Counted from the stretch's first letter, positions 44,242 to 57,073 are shown. The stretch is DNA of 64,000 nt from Uloborus plumipes (GCA_038373865.1 JAXGGA010004505.1:23573-87572); one strand, 5' to 3'. Numbers and translations: made by a program. The notes: generated by a model not told the origin, from the letters alone.

Positions 44242-44307
44242 TTTTCTGTTCCATAAAGACCACAGCCTGTAAAGCCCGGAAATACCTCTTCATAAAATTA
44301 CATTGTA

Positions 44308-45530
44308 TTTGCACCCTTTGCTCCCTCTGGAAAAACTTGAAATGAGGGGCCTGCAACCGTTTATCATGTATTTATTTATTTTTTAAATATTTTCTGTTTT
44401 GAAAGAGAGGCCGTTCCTCTTCTCTGGATACGCCCCATGTACTTTGCAATTAAAGTTCATCTTTGTTTACGTAAAAAAATCCGGAAACTTTTCATACTTT
44501 ATCGTTCATCTTCAGCTCGTTTATTGGTCAGATAATTTAACTGCATCTTCTGGAAAGAAATATTTAAAGAAATCCCGTCGAACATTTTTCTTCATGAATT
44601 TAAACTTCTGCTTGTGTAGTATTAATTTTTATTTCCTTTGTGGAAAAATGTTTCAAGTGAAAGGCGAATATTGTCTATTCTGCTTAGTCCAGTCGTCCAG
44701 TCCTATTCTTTACTTGGGTTTATAATTCAGGTCTGCTGATCAATAGTTTTTCAGCCGATCGATATTGCTGCTCGTATTCTTAAAAGTCGGAAGTTAATTT
44801 TTGTTTTCATGCTAGACTATTTTTGGGCTGCCTCTATCGGTCACTAATGATCATATTTTTAGACGGTTTACTGTTGCTGTTTTGACCTTTGACAGTCTCA
44901 AATGCTGACGACGCCATCGTTTGAAGGCACTGCCATTTTTGGCCTTATGTAAGAAACTAAAGACATTAAAGAATAGGAAACGTGTTCAAGTTTTTAAAAT
45001 CTTTTTATTTTTATAATTTTTAAAAATATTTTTCTTGCTTTAGAGTTTTGGTACGTTTTAAAGGGACAAGAATCGCTTTCGTCAATTTTCTGAATTCCTC
45101 AAAGCTGTTTCATAAATTACGTTCCTGTCAATTTCGTCATTTCACAATGAGAGGGGAAGGGGGGTGGGCAGTAAAAAGTTCATACTCTATGAATAAATAT
45201 CCTTAAACGTCTAAAACTACGCTTACAATGCATACAAATACGTTCTTTTTTAAAGGTGGGGAGAGGTATGAAATAATGGAGACATGCTCGAGAATAGACT
45301 GCGAAATTCAATTTTTGAAAATCATTATTATATTAAAAATATCCTGTTCAACTTTTCATTATTATGCCAATCCTCTTTCCCGTTTGTTTGCGGCTTAAAT
45401 ATTTTCTGCAATGTAGTAAATTTCTGTAATAAATAGAAGAACGTAACTTTGCAAATTTACAAATTCAGGGATATTTTAAAACTCAAGCTGATTTTATAGA
45501 TGCAGACACAATTTTTGGAACTTCACCGTT
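44308..45530. other. No gene seen
   Basis: Moderately AT-rich. One plus-strand frame of 108 residues (44399-44725) is open and rich in Phe/Cys; I do not recognise it and it has no clear start context, so I do not call it. Confidence 0.4.
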
Positions 45531-45534
45531 ATAA

Positions 45535-46475
45535 GGGCGATTCTCTGTAAACTCGTCATTTTTCACTCGAAATCATGGTTCTCATGGTTTTTTGAAATGT
45601 TCGTATAATTATAATACTATTGCTCAGAAAATGAATCTATTACTTTGGTTTGAAAGAGGGCCAATTGAAGTTTATGTTTTTCTGATAAATCATGATAGGG
45701 GGTTACTCCCCTGCCTAGTATAACTAGGCAGGGGACTGTGCTAGGTAGCTGTATTTTTGCCCTTTGTAGCGTAATATCTGCAAAACTATTGGAACATAAT
45801 TAGTTTCAAGACTACCTATAAATTTAGGCAGAAATCGTGGACATAATAACTAATATGTTTCATATTTAAACTAATTGCCATTAATAAAATCACTTCCCAG
45901 AGGACTGTTTTCGCAACGATCACGATGCATACTTTCAGCACAAATGTGGCTCTCGAACTAAACAAAGTGGCGTTTCAACACCGTTCACGGCGATTTCGTC
46001 AAATTCACACTGATTACTTTAAACTTCATGCCAAAAAAAATTTGCAAAAGTTATAGATTTTTCGTATTGCAGCTTTGAATTTGTTGCAGGGGACTGTTCG
46101 AAAAAACTCTGGACAGAATTTACATGACAATTTTAAGTTTTAGAAATACGTAATTATACTTTATTTCATAAGAAAAATATAGCTTCATTATTCTATTTTT
46201 AGATATTAATTGCCAAATTTATGTAGTGTTAATAGGTTTTTTGAAATACTATCTTTAACAGTTAGACTATGGGATTGGGACAGCCAGGGGACTGTGTTTT
46301 TGGTGTTTAGATAATTTCTAGAAAAAAAAATTAAATTGTTATCGCTCCAAATACAATTGGCCCACAAAGTATTGATGCTTTTCTTGTATTAAGAGCGATA
46401 ATTACTTAATTACACTTTATTATTTTTAAAATACTTGGTCCGGACAGCCAATTACCAGTTTACAGAGAATCGCCC
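45535..46475. mobile_element. 941-bp TIR element with ATAA duplication
   Basis: GGGCGATTCTCTGTAAACT at 45535-45553 is perfectly inverted at 46457-46475. ATAA flanks both (45531-45534, 46476-46479). The interior repeats AGGGGACTGT or a close variant four times (about 45728, 45898, 46089, 46288), and a CCTGCCTAGTATAACTAGGCAGG palindrome lies near 45711-45733. No transposase frame. It shares 4-bp duplication and G-rich start with the elements at 3465 and 50330. Confidence 0.82.
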
Positions 46476-46479
46476 ATAA

Positions 46480-48582
46480 AACAGACATTAAACTGGTTTT
46501 GAATCTTCGTTTTGGTAAAGGAATTCGTTTCCTAATGATGATAACACAATAAAATCCTAACTTTTCTTGGTGGAAGTTAACATTTTTGTTAGTTTCCCAG
46601 CCAGTTGCTTTGCAATGACCTTGACCTTTTATTCTCAATTTATTTGGAGGGAAGGGGCTGGTTTCAACTCGCTCCAAAAAATAAAGGCATCTTGACGTGG
46701 GTGGGTTCCAAGAAGAATAGAATTTCTCACATTGCAACAAGGAGTGTGAAAGAAAAAAAAAGTACGCCTGAATGCATAATTATACTAGCTGCCTAGTCTG
46801 ACAATCAAGCTGATACGTGATACCGCCCCTGGAATTGTTGGAAGAAAAGATTCCTCTCTTGTCATGGTTGTCGCAGAAAAAATTGGAAATCGTTCAAAAA
46901 CAACACTTGGGGACGGTGAGATCTGCGAGTCAGTCATCTGTTCAAAATAGCTAACAGACGAAAATTTAAAAAATGCAACTTCTTGAAGTACCACCAACTT
47001 TACTGCCATTTAAAAAGTGTGATAATAGATAAAATTTCATTCTCTTCTCTGAAGCAAAGAGCATATCTTTTTACATTTTTAAATGGTATTTATTAATGTT
47101 TAAAAGATAATAAGTTTCAAGAAATTTTCTCGAAATTCCTCCTACTTTGCTATTGATGACTATGTTTGTCAGTTGAATGGTCGATGTTTTTTTTAATTTT
47201 TTTATTATTCTTTATTATTATTATTTTGTTAAAGTTCGAGATATTGAGGTTTAGCTCTATTACTATTATTCCAATTCCACAAATGTTTTTTCAGGAATTG
47301 CTAAATCAAATTTCTTTTAAATTTTATTATATTGTCCGTGTTTTATTATTGTTTTCCGTCCTAGAATTGCTTATTAAGGATAAACGAAATGGTTTTTTTT
47401 CTTTAAAACCAGAACTTAAATTCTATTCCGAACAGATTCATTTAAATTGATTGAACTTGATTCATTGTTTTAAATTGATTGAACTTGTATTTTAAGAAAG
47501 TAATTTATATTTATTTTGGCGGAATTGAAATTTGCCTTCGTTTAGAATTGTGCACTGCGGCTGTGGATAAAAGTTTTCATCAACCAAAATAATGTGTTCC
47601 TAACGTTCTGCAGCGAAGCCAATGTTGTTTAAAGCGTTCCTCCCTTGAATAAAAAAAAATTAGAAACTCGTCTCAAATTCATATTCATTAGCAAAAAATA
47701 TCTCGTCATCGTGAAGGAAATTTCTCTTTTTTTTAATCTTTTTGATCCGATCAAAATAATACTTTTGGTAAACTTCTGCACCTGAAGCGGCATCATCCAT
47801 ATGGTGTGCAAATCGGCCCTCTTCTAATCCTAGACACCGTATTAGTGCTAATCTCCATTTTACTTAACTTCACGATAGACTTGTCTCCCCTAAAAAGCGT
47901 GAACCCCCCTCACTCTCCTTTCAATAAAAAAACGATTAATACACCCCTCGAATAGAATTTGCTCCCTATTCACATCTAACGTGATTATGATGAACCTAAA
48001 TCTCTTTTTAAAAAATCGCAGCTGTTTTTGTAAAATCGCTTGCGTTGAAAAAAAAATTGATCCTGTTAATTTCACTCTTTCTAATATAGTATTTCCATGA
48101 TAAAATAGGTTAAAGAGAGAAAGTGGCTAGAGTTTTGCGATTGCAATCTGCAAGTAGCCTTTAAAACTTCAGGACTTGTTGCTGTAAATTACAGTGCAAA
48201 CTTATTTTCCGTACTTCTGTTATCCGAATCCTCTTATATTCGTTTGCAACGAGGCAATTGGCAAGTAACATCGCACTATTTTTATTGCAATTGAATTATT
48301 TTTTTTTTTTTTTTTGAAAATTGGTTAAGAATTGTGTTTTTCGGTACAAACTGCAAAGTAAGAAAGAAAAAAAAGGAAACATGTAATTTTTTTTTTGTAA
48401 TTTATTGTGCTTAGAGCTTGTTATTAAATTGGAATAGGGAATTGACGAAATTTTAATAAATTTTACATTATATAAGTATACATATGTATCTGTACCTTGC
48501 TCGTTTAATTCCTATTCCATGCTGAAGAGTGCATAAGAAGCACGAAACTGCTGTCTATGGATGGAATAAACGAGCTGGTGGT
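46480..48582. other. No gene; a possible single pogo-like end
   Basis: ACAGTGCAAACTTATTTTCC followed by GTTATCCGAATCC near 48191 resembles the start of a pogo-type element, without a partner. Other frames here (for example 46426-46740, 47166-47450) look like chance. Confidence 0.35.
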
Positions 48583-48690
48583 CCCAGGTAGCACAAAAAA
48601 GGTTTAAACGTTTTATAAACGTTTTTAATCCTTTGTCACAACGTTAATAACCATTTTACAACCTTTAAAAAACGAAGTGTGCTACTTGGG
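48583..48690. mobile_element. PIF/Harbinger-like MITE, inverted second copy
   Basis: CCCAGGTAGCAC...GTGCTACTTGGG, 108 bp, matches the reverse complement of the copy at 6630-6737 along most of its length, including AAACGTTTAT and AACGTTAATAAC blocks. Flanks do not show a clear TTA duplication. Confidence 0.75.
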
Positions 48691-49259
48691 GTGTATTGTA
48701 TAGTTATAATGTATTAGTTTCTGAATTAGGAAACGAACTCACTTCTTCGTTTAATTTAATTTCTTTTTGAGATACCAGTAATAATGAAATTGTGTTCTTA
48801 AAAATTAGGTGATTGCTGAAGTTTTGAATCTTATTCTGGATTTCGACTTTGAGAAACTAAAATAACATAACTTAGCATCAATTGTAGTCATTTAAATTTT
48901 TACTGTGTACAAATTTCGCAGTCGAAAAATGTGCAGTTAAAAAAAAAGTTGCCTCTATCTGAATTAAGAATGGTTCAAATAATTCTTTTCCCGGTAAAAT
49001 CGGGGTGTGCTACTGTCCTAGTGCAGAGCTCATCTGACAGAAAATCCTGTTTTTCTTTTCAAGAGCTCTTGATCTGCATCATCAAAATTATCAGTTGAGG
49101 AGTCTAAACACAGTGTGGAATTTTGATAAGCAGTGGATTATCGGAAGTTCCACCATTCTTATTTAGTGATAATTTCGAACCGTAGACAGCCACGAAATTT
49201 TCAATTCGGAAACGGCTTGTTAGAAGGTTACGACCTTAGTTTCTTTTATTAGTTCCTAC
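48691..49259. other. No gene seen
   Basis: AT-rich spacer up to the hAT element. GTTCCTAC at its end (49252-49259) is the left target duplication. Confidence 0.5.
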
Positions 49260-50003
49260 TAGGGATGCACCGCTAAGAAAATTGGCCGATTACCGATTAA
49301 TCAGCAGTTGATAATCGGTCGATTAATCGGCGGAGCCAATTAATGATTATGATTAGAATGGCTTTTTTTTTTTCCTTTCACCATCACGATTTTAGAAATA
49401 GTTACTAATTTATTTTTGAAAGACGATTAATTTTTTTTTTCGATTTTTTAAATTTTCCCAAAATAATTTCAAATTTGCATCTCTGCTTTCTTTGAGTCAC
49501 TGTACATGTTGTTGCTTATAAAGTTGTATTATGTTAACTAGACATGAACATTTAAATATATAGGGAGGAGGCTACTGCGAGTAGGCTAATTTAAGTTGCA
49601 CTTTCAATGTAATTTTTCTTTGTTTTTAAATAAATGATAGCGTATTAATCCAAGACTTTCGTTCTTTATGAAAATTACTAGCTGCCAGGGCAGCTAGATT
49701 AGCTTCCTGCGGCATGTTGATGCATAACGTCCCCCCTCTACTTTTACCTCATTCTGAAGTTTTATTTGATATAATTTAATGTTCATTCGATTTCAAGACG
49801 TACCACGAACGTGGCCCGGCGTTGCACGGGCACTTCGTGCCCTGAAAGTAGTGAGGAAAATGTCAAGAAACTACTCCCCGCCAAGGCGGCTCGCTAACAG
49901 GCGCTTCACGCCTTTACTTTTTTCCTGTATAAAAAAAATCATTCGAATTATTGAGATGCTTCGCGCCTTCAAGATGGTGAGGAAAGTTTCAGTAAGTTCA
50001 GCT

Positions 50004-50204
50004 CAGGCGCGGATCCAGAGTGGGGTCATGGGGATCATGACCCCCCCCCCTTAACCGACCAAATATAGCAAAAAATTGCATTTTTGGGACTTATTTTACG
50101 AAAAAACTGCCAAACCACCCCATTTTTGCACAAAAATTGCACTTTGACCCCCCCCCCTTTCCGAAAATGACCCCCTCCTTAACCAGAAGCTGGATCCGCC
50201 CTTG
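50004..50204. mobile_element. hAT-like MITE nested in the 49.3-kb element
   Basis: CAGGCGCGGATCCAG and CTGGATCCGCCCTTG are inverted repeats with C/G-runs just inside. GTTCAGCT is duplicated exactly (49996-50003, 50205-50212). Younger than its host element. Confidence 0.9.
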
Positions 50205-50329
50205 GTTCAGCTCGCTCAAAGGAGAAAAAGCAGACATTGATACTCAGTTTTTAATATAAGTAGATGGCTCTTCAACAAATGAATGTTTCAAAATATTACA
50301 AGTAGCTAGCAATAAAAATACTATGTAAG

Positions 50330-50508
50330 GGCCGAATTCAAGTGAAACACCATTGCAATCGCTTCTAGGCGATCGCAAATTGCAATCGCTACTGGAATTC
50401 GAATTACATAAGAATCGCATCTCGTAGCGATTGTAACGTATCCAAATTTAAGAATTTGCGATTGCATTGGTGAGTTGCGATCGTCCGTGTTTCACTTGAA
50501 TTCCTGCC
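50330..50508. mobile_element. 179-bp MITE with TAAG duplication
   Basis: GGCCGAATTCAAGTGAAACAC is inverted with two or three mismatches at about 50488-50508. TAAG flanks both ends (50326-50329, 50509-50512). GCAATCGC/GCGATTGC words recur through it. Confidence 0.75.
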
Positions 50509-51109
50509 TAAGTCGCCCGCTTATGAGTTTCGTGTTTGATTTAGTTAAGCCTTCATTCAAAATTCTCATTTTCATTTTTATTATTGTTTCATGGCATGGC
50601 AACCACGTTTTGCAATGCAAGAATGGATTTCATATTTAATCATTTATTAGGCTTAATCGCTTTAAACTTGACTACTTATTAATTGATATCTTCGCTAATT
50701 AAAATCGTATAATTATATAGATTGAAACTAATGAAGCTTGAAAAATTACCTATCTATCGGTACCTGGTTCGACTTTCAGTTCATTGGCGTTCAGGAGAAA
50801 GAAGCGTGACATAGAAAGATAGTTAGAAAGAAAGATAGTTAGAAAGATAGTTAGAAAGATACTCAGTTTTTAATATAAGTAGATAGTCATCTAAAAGCAC
50901 TGTGTTAAAGGAGAAAATACCGATACATGAAAAATGTTGCAATATTGTTTCTATGTGTTTGCAGAAAATTTCATTTGTTTACTGTAAACAAATTTATCAT
51001 AATTTCTCGTAAAATTAAAAAAAAAAAATCCGTCGATTAATCGGCACAATTTTGCCGATTATTAATTATCGGCAAATGGCCGATTAATCGGTGCATCCCT
51101 AGTTCCTAC

Positions 51110-54100
51110 CTTATTGGCGTAATAGAGTCGCTAGATCAATTAGGTTGCTCGCGGCCAATTTCTTTTCGTTTTGATGACCTAATCGATATCGAATTAATTG
51201 CCGTTTTTAATTTTTTTATTAAGTTCCTATTCAGCAATTTTTGAAATCGGATTGAAAGGGGAAAAGTTAGTTTCACCTGAGATGTACGATTTAGTCCTGT
51301 TTGGTGATAGAATTTTGCATTCTGATGACCAAGCAGGAAAAAAAAAAAAAAAAAAAAGAACAGTAGAGCTTCGAAATTCCGGATGTCAAAAATCCGAACT
51401 GTCCCACATCCGAAAGCATATTTCAAAGCTCTTTCTGCCGAAAATTTGTTGAGTTTTTAAGGTGAATTTATAGGATAGTTTTTGCTTGCAGGAATTAATT
51501 TAATTTTCTCTGTGGTTAAGTCAGTGTTATTTAAAACTTCAAAGTGAACGCCGGTTTTTTGAATCAGCCGCTTTAAGGAATTAAATCGTCAAAAACAGAA
51601 CAAAATGCAGCTTTATTGAAAAAGACGCTTTATTGAATCAGCCGCTTTTTTGAATCAAAACCTTTTGAAACCAATGTCCAGTTACCTTTCTCAATTTTCC
51701 ACTATGTTCAGGAAACAATGAGGGTTAATTTTGTTAAAAAATGTAATTTCTTACTCTAACGTTATCTACTGTATTGTATCATGTTCAAACATAATTTTTT
51801 AACTACTTTATATAATTAAATGACATGGTATTTCCTTGATTGTATTAAAAATCTTAACAATTTGAAAATTCTAACTTTCTCTCGTCCCAATAAATTCGAT
51901 ATTTTTGACTACTTTATGCGAAGCGAAATAAAATTTTAATCTGTTTTTTTTTTTTGCTAAGTTTGAAATAAGAAAAGAAATGAGTTTCGTGAACGATTAA
52001 GTTACTCTTATAAATAAATTTTTAAAAGTATGTGAAGTTAAAAAAAAGCGAATGACTTCTCATCTCTAAATTGCAATTGCCTTTCAGCCAATATTATGCG
52101 GGGAATTTAGTTGAATTGAAAAAAAAAAGGAAAAATGGATCTGTTCTTTAAATTAGATTCTATTTTTATTCTTAGCTATAAAAAATGATATGTTAAGAGG
52201 TTGTTGATCTTGGGAAGGAAGAAGGACTCTATTCTTTTAAATTGCAGACAATTTATTAGCGCGAAATTTAACAAAAGTAATGTGAATAAGAAAATGCAAT
52301 TGTTATTGAAAATATATTTTCGTTGGTTTTGTACTCTGATTTCATAAAAATTTCGTCTTTAATTTGTGCATTAAAAGAAAAGATGCATTTTTGGGTTTAA
52401 TGATGAATTTTTATGTAACTTCTTTCTGATGTGTATGCAGGAAATAAAGAAGTTAATTTTTGAATTTTAATGAACGTTTTTGCGAAATCTTTTATTGATA
52501 GATGTTTTAAAATAAATTAAAATGAATCGTAATAACGCATGTAAATACTTAGCGAATTCTTGATTAAGTGTAAAAGAGAAAATTGTTCATCTTTTTTGTA
52601 GTAGTTAACAAAAACTTGATGAATTTTTCAGTAAAAGGTTTCGATAGCTTTTTCGAGCTCTGTTTTTAGAAGTTGCGAAGTATCTGTGTGAACTATCGCA
52701 AGATGGCGCTAGTGTGAGTAGAAAACTAACATAACGTTAAGTTTTCTGTTTACAATAATTTTTGCGCAACATTTAAAAACAGATTTTCAGTTTTGTTCTT
52801 TGAAAACTATGAAATAAAATAAACTCTTCTTGATTCTGTTTTAAATGTTAGTTTTCTCTCTCTCTTTTTAAATAGTCGTTCGAATACTTTACTATTCATA
52901 GTGCGCTTTCCCCCAATGGCTGTCTTCAAGAGCGAAACCCCCCTAAAAACCCCTCTAAAACACCCCGCGTAGAAATAACATTACCAAGAAATTGGGGGGG
53001 GGGGGTTCATAAGTCTCAAGAGTTTGTGGCTCATTTTCAGATTATTTTTGAAAAAATCAAAATGTAACACGTTGGAAAACACCGCCTCACTAAAGCTTGC
53101 AAATAAATGATGTGATTTTTTTCATCAGAAGCAAATCTCCATTCTGTACACTTTGGATGACGGTAATAAAGGTAGGTTTTTACCTTGAATACAGTTTCAT
53201 GTACGAATTTAGATATTGGGAAGATCAGTAAGTAAATAATTCAGGATCGAAGCATTGCTACTGGTGTCAGTTGCTTTTCTGTTGGTCTCCTTTCTAACCA
53301 TTCTTAGTTATGGAGAGCATGCCTTAAAAAAAAGAATTGTTGCCGCAAAGCAACATCCCATAAGATGAAATTGTCGGCATAGCAAGAGAGATAGAAAGCT
53401 TGCTCTCTGGTAAAAATAGCAATGAAATTATTGAATTTTATATGCTGTTGGCCACAAAGGATGTCAATTTGTGAAAGATTGTGAACTTTCTTAACAAAAT
53501 GCATCAAATTCACACAGACTGCATGACTTGTTGTTGCTAATAATAGAGCTCCCCTGTCCCTCTTTTTTTGTTCTTTCTGCTGAAATACATTTTTTTCAGC
53601 ATGCTGCCAAGAATGCCCTCTGCCATGCATGCTCTTTGTTTTTGTAATTCAAGCTTCCTTTCTCTTTCTTCTTTTTCGCTTTCTTGAAAATTGAAACTAA
53701 GTGTTGCTTAAATTAAACATTCTCTTGTTGTTATCGCTGTGCATTGAAATGTTAATGCTTGCCTATGCAACAGGTATGTCATGATTGCTTTTTGATTGTA
53801 TGTTGTATTAACTTTTTGCTTTGGATGTGCTTTTAGCGCTGCATGAGCATAATTGTTGATCCAATGTTTCTTCATAGGTGCCATAGTTTAGCACTTTTAC
53901 CTAGTCTGGTCTCAGACAGTGAGAGAATGCATTGCAATTAGTAAGTAGCTATGTGTCCTTGAATCAATAAAAATATTTTTAAATGATATTACTTTTTTTT
54001 TAGCTTTCAGTATTTATTCTGCTTTTGGATAAAAGAACGCTGCACTTTATTTCTTTAACTGCGACATAATTTACTCTTTTCAGTTTCTTTAAAACGTAAG

Positions 54101-54566
54101 CAATCTCGTCAGACCAGAAAAGTTACGTAACACAGATTCTCCATAAAAGAACTCCGAGATTTTGAAGTAACTTTTTTTAACTAATATAAAATTAGGGTAT
54201 TAAATATCAAAAGTAGATTTGAATGTTGAATTTGACCATGTTTAGTCGATTTGAATGTGTGGCGCGACACACATCCAAGAGGACCATAACCAACCTTTTT
54301 CGTGTCCAGCATGTCTTGTGAGGCAAACAACACTGTTTCCTCTCAAGCGATAATCCTTTACCTGAGACAGTTAACATTCTGAAATTCTCACCATAACAAG
54401 ATTCTTGGCGTGACCCCTTAAAAAAAATTAAATAAAAAGAAATCGAGTGTAATCGAATCTTTTCAGAAGCCAGGTCTTGCCCTTTCAACCCACTTATTAC
54501 CGAATCGAGTATCCAATGCTTCACCTTTTCATAGTCTTAACAAGAAGTTCTGTCAAGAACTAAACG
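51110..54566. other. 3.4 kb without a recognised gene
   Basis: At 51353-51420 CAGTAGAGCTTCGAAATTCC and GGATGTC suggest one pogo-like end. Two minus-strand frames, 108 residues (53304-53630) and 105 residues (54207-54524), are less base-biased than most but I recognise neither and see no promoter or splice context. The last 36 bp (54538-54566) match the outer flank of the other minisatellite element. Confidence 0.4.
51549..51660. repeat. TTGAATCAGCCGC repeat, copy 1
   Basis: Blocks TTGAATCAGCCGCTTT, AAATCG-CAAAAACAGAA, AAAAT-CAGCTTTATTGAA recur in the same order on the opposite strand at about 63806-63925. Probably the end of a pogo-like element. Confidence 0.6.
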
Positions 54567-56910
54567 AGCCTACTTTCCCGTACATCGACATCGGCATTCT
54601 CGCATCTGATCATTATTCTCTTGATTATCTGAGACTTAAAATTATGTCAAACATACCTTTTTAGCACTTAGAGCTGATTTCGAAAAGCAAAATATACCCC
54701 TTTCATCAGATGAAATAGACACGTAAAAAGTAATTAACGAATAAATAAAGTTTTGTCGCACCTTTTAAAGAGTGTAACTGTGACAGTTCCTCCGTAGAAA
54801 AAATCCTCCATCGTTTTCAAAAAAAAAAAAAAAAAATAATAATAATGATAATAAAAAAATAAATAAATAAATAAATAAAAGTACAAAGAGCATCAAAACA
54901 CATTTCATCAAAGAGAGAAAAAAAAAGAAAAAAAAACTCGTCCGTTAATAAAATGTCTCGAATTTCACTTTTAATCTGTTGCCAGTTGTTAAATATAAAT
55001 AAAGAATAAAATGTTCTCGTGAATGAAAAATTTTTGTTACAAAAAAAACATCGTCTGCCAAAAAAAAAATAATAATAATAATAATAATAAATAAAATAAA
55101 ACAAATTTATAAATAAACAAAAAATCGTCTGCACAGTTAGTAATTTTTTTTCTGAGCCTGCATTTCCGCCATGTTTGTGGAGTCGGAGTCGGAATCAGAG
55201 TCCTCACAGAAGATTACTCAGAAAAGTACGTTACAAACATTATTTATCAAAACCATTTTCTTACAAAGTTAGTTTGAAGGAAATCCGACTTTAAGTTCAG
55301 GATCAACTCAACTTAAATTCCCCGTAGACGCTAATGTTAATTTTTTTTCTGAACGGTTCAATATTGAACGAAAAATAGTTCAAATCAAAAAGCGAAATAT
55401 GGGCATGTATGGGAAAGCCTCTCCGAGATCTTTCAAACAAAAAAAAGTTTATTCCATTCGGACGGTTCACTCAAAAGTTATTAGGTGGGGAAAGGTTGCT
55501 TGAACGGTTCAATGTTGAACGAAAACGTGTTCAAATTGAAAATTTAAATACGGTAATGAAGTATCCTTGCTGAGATCCATCGAACAAAAAAAAGTTTATT
55601 TAAATCGGACTGTTCACTCAAAAGATATCAGGGGTGACAGCTTGATTGAGCGGTTCAATGTTGAACGAAAAATTGTTCAAATCGAAAATGTAGATACGGG
55701 AATGAAGTATCCTTGAAAAGATCTTTCGAACAAAAAAAAGTTTGTTCAAATCGGATTGTTCACTCAAAAGTTAGCATCGCGGGACCGGTTGTTTGAACGG
55801 TTCAAAGTTGAACCAAAAATTGTCCAAATCGAAAAAACAAATATGGGAATGAGCTGCACTCGCTGAGATCTTTCGAACAAAAAAAAATTTATTCCATTCG
55901 GACGGTTCACTCAAAAGTTATTAGGTGGAGAAAGGTTACTTAAACGGTTCAATGTTGAACCAAAAGTGTTCAAATTGAAAATTTAAATACGGTAATAAAG
56001 TATCCTTGACGAGATGCTTCAAACAAAAAAAAGTTTGTTTAAATCGGACTGTTCATTCAAAAGTTATTAGGGGTGACAGCTTGATTGAGCGGTTCAATGT
56101 TGAACGAAAAATTGTTCAAATCGGAAATGTAAATACGGGAATAAAGTACCCTTGAAAAGTTCTTTCCAACAAAAAAAAGTTTGTTCAAATCGGATTGTTC
56201 ATTAAAAAGTTAGTATCGCGGGACCGGTTTTTTGAACGGCTCTAAGTTGAACCAAAAATTGTTCAAATCAAAAAATCAAATATGGGAATGAGTTGTAATC
56301 GCCGAGATCTATCCAACAAAAAAAAGTTTGTTCAAATCGGAATGTTCATTCAAAAGTTATTAGGGGGGGAAAGGTTGCTTGAACGGTTCAATGTTGAACG
56401 AAAAATTGTTCAAATCGAAAATGTAGATACAGGAATGAAGTATCCTTGAAAAGATCTTTCGAACAAAAAAAAGTTTGTTCAAATCGGATTATTCACTCAA
56501 AAGTTAGCATCTCGGGACAGGTTGTTTGAACGGTTCAAAGTTGAACCAAAAACTGTTCAAATCGAAAAATCAAATATGGGAATGAGCTGTACTCGCCGAG
56601 ATCTTTCCAACAAAAAAAAGTTTGTCCAAATCGGAATGTTCATTCAAAAGTTATTAGGGGGGGACAGACAGACCGACCGACCGACCGACCGACACACAAA
56701 TTCCCCATCTCAATACCCTACTTTCAAATTTTTATTTTTTCGATATTCATTTTACCTTTTTATTTTTTTAACTTGGCGATATTTTTTGGACTTGGCGATA
56801 TTTTTTTTAACTTGGCGATATTTTTTGGACTTGGCGATATTTTTTAGATGCATTAAGCTACTTTTAATACTTTTTTCGTCTTTCTTTTATTTTTAACTGG
56901 AAAGTAGGCT
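54567..56910. mobile_element. Minisatellite-carrying TIR element, copy 2 (inverted)
   Basis: AGCCTACTTTCC at 54567 and GGAAAGTAGGCT at 56899-56910 are the terminal inverted repeats. The whole element is the reverse complement of 13706-15573 but has nine minisatellite units instead of six, which explains most of its extra 476 bp. It ends with four TTGGCGATATTTTTT direct repeats (56774-56850). No protein-coding frame. Confidence 0.78.
55345..56665. repeat. ~147-bp minisatellite, nine units
   Basis: Unit starts GAACGGTTCAA (or close variants) lie near 55353, 55503, 55648, 55795, 55940, 56088, 56233, 56381 and 56528. The same two sub-types as at 13976-14840 alternate, though in a different count, so unit gain or loss followed the split of the two copies. 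Confidence 0.85.
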
Positions 56911-57073
56911 AAAAAAGCAAACTGAAGCAAAGTGGTGCACCGAAAATTTCAGGAGTTACTGATTTTTTTTTTTTTTTTTCAAAATTAACTGACCTGACAT
57001 AACTTATGCGATTAACTTGGTGTGATTTTTCAAAACCCCTGTTTGGTATGCGTATGGAGTATTATGCAATGTA

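Larger units (their letters stand above)
44044..44293. mobile_element. Penelope-type hairpin element with 14-bp duplication
   Basis: AAAATTACATTGTA stands on both sides (44030-44043 and 44294-44307), a 14-bp target duplication typical of target-primed reverse transcription rather than of DNA transposons. From about 44076 to the end the sequence is one long inverted repeat: GGGGTATTTCCTGGCTTATAG and GTGGTC-ATATGGAAC on the left against GTTCCATAAAGACCAC and CCCGGAAATACCTC on the right, with two perfect 43-bp inner arms. The left 30 bp (TGTGGGCTTTCACGGCCGGC) is unpaired. The inner arms are hammerhead-like, which points to the terminal repeats of a Penelope-like element joined in opposite orientation. 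No reverse transcriptase is present. Confidence 0.7.
49260..51101. mobile_element. hAT-like element with TAGGGATGCACC ends
   Basis: TAGGGATGCACCG and CGGTGCATCCCTA are inverted repeats, followed by several CCGATTAATCGG words near each end. GTTCCTAC on both flanks (49252-49259, 51102-51109) is a perfect 8-bp duplication. The interior (1842 bp) holds two nested MITEs and an internal duplication: blocks with GGAGAAA...GATACTCAGTTTTTAATATAAGTAGAT occur near 50219-50262 and 50794-50885. GTGGCCCGGCGTTGCACGGG near 49811 is a GC-rich motif found in dispersed arthropod repeats (recollection). No transposase seen. Confidence 0.88.

Noticed and set aside
43952..44356. 134-residue minus-strand frame over the hammerhead hairpin
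   Set aside because: It is the reading of an inverted-repeat element including a poly-G run; the structure explains the openness.
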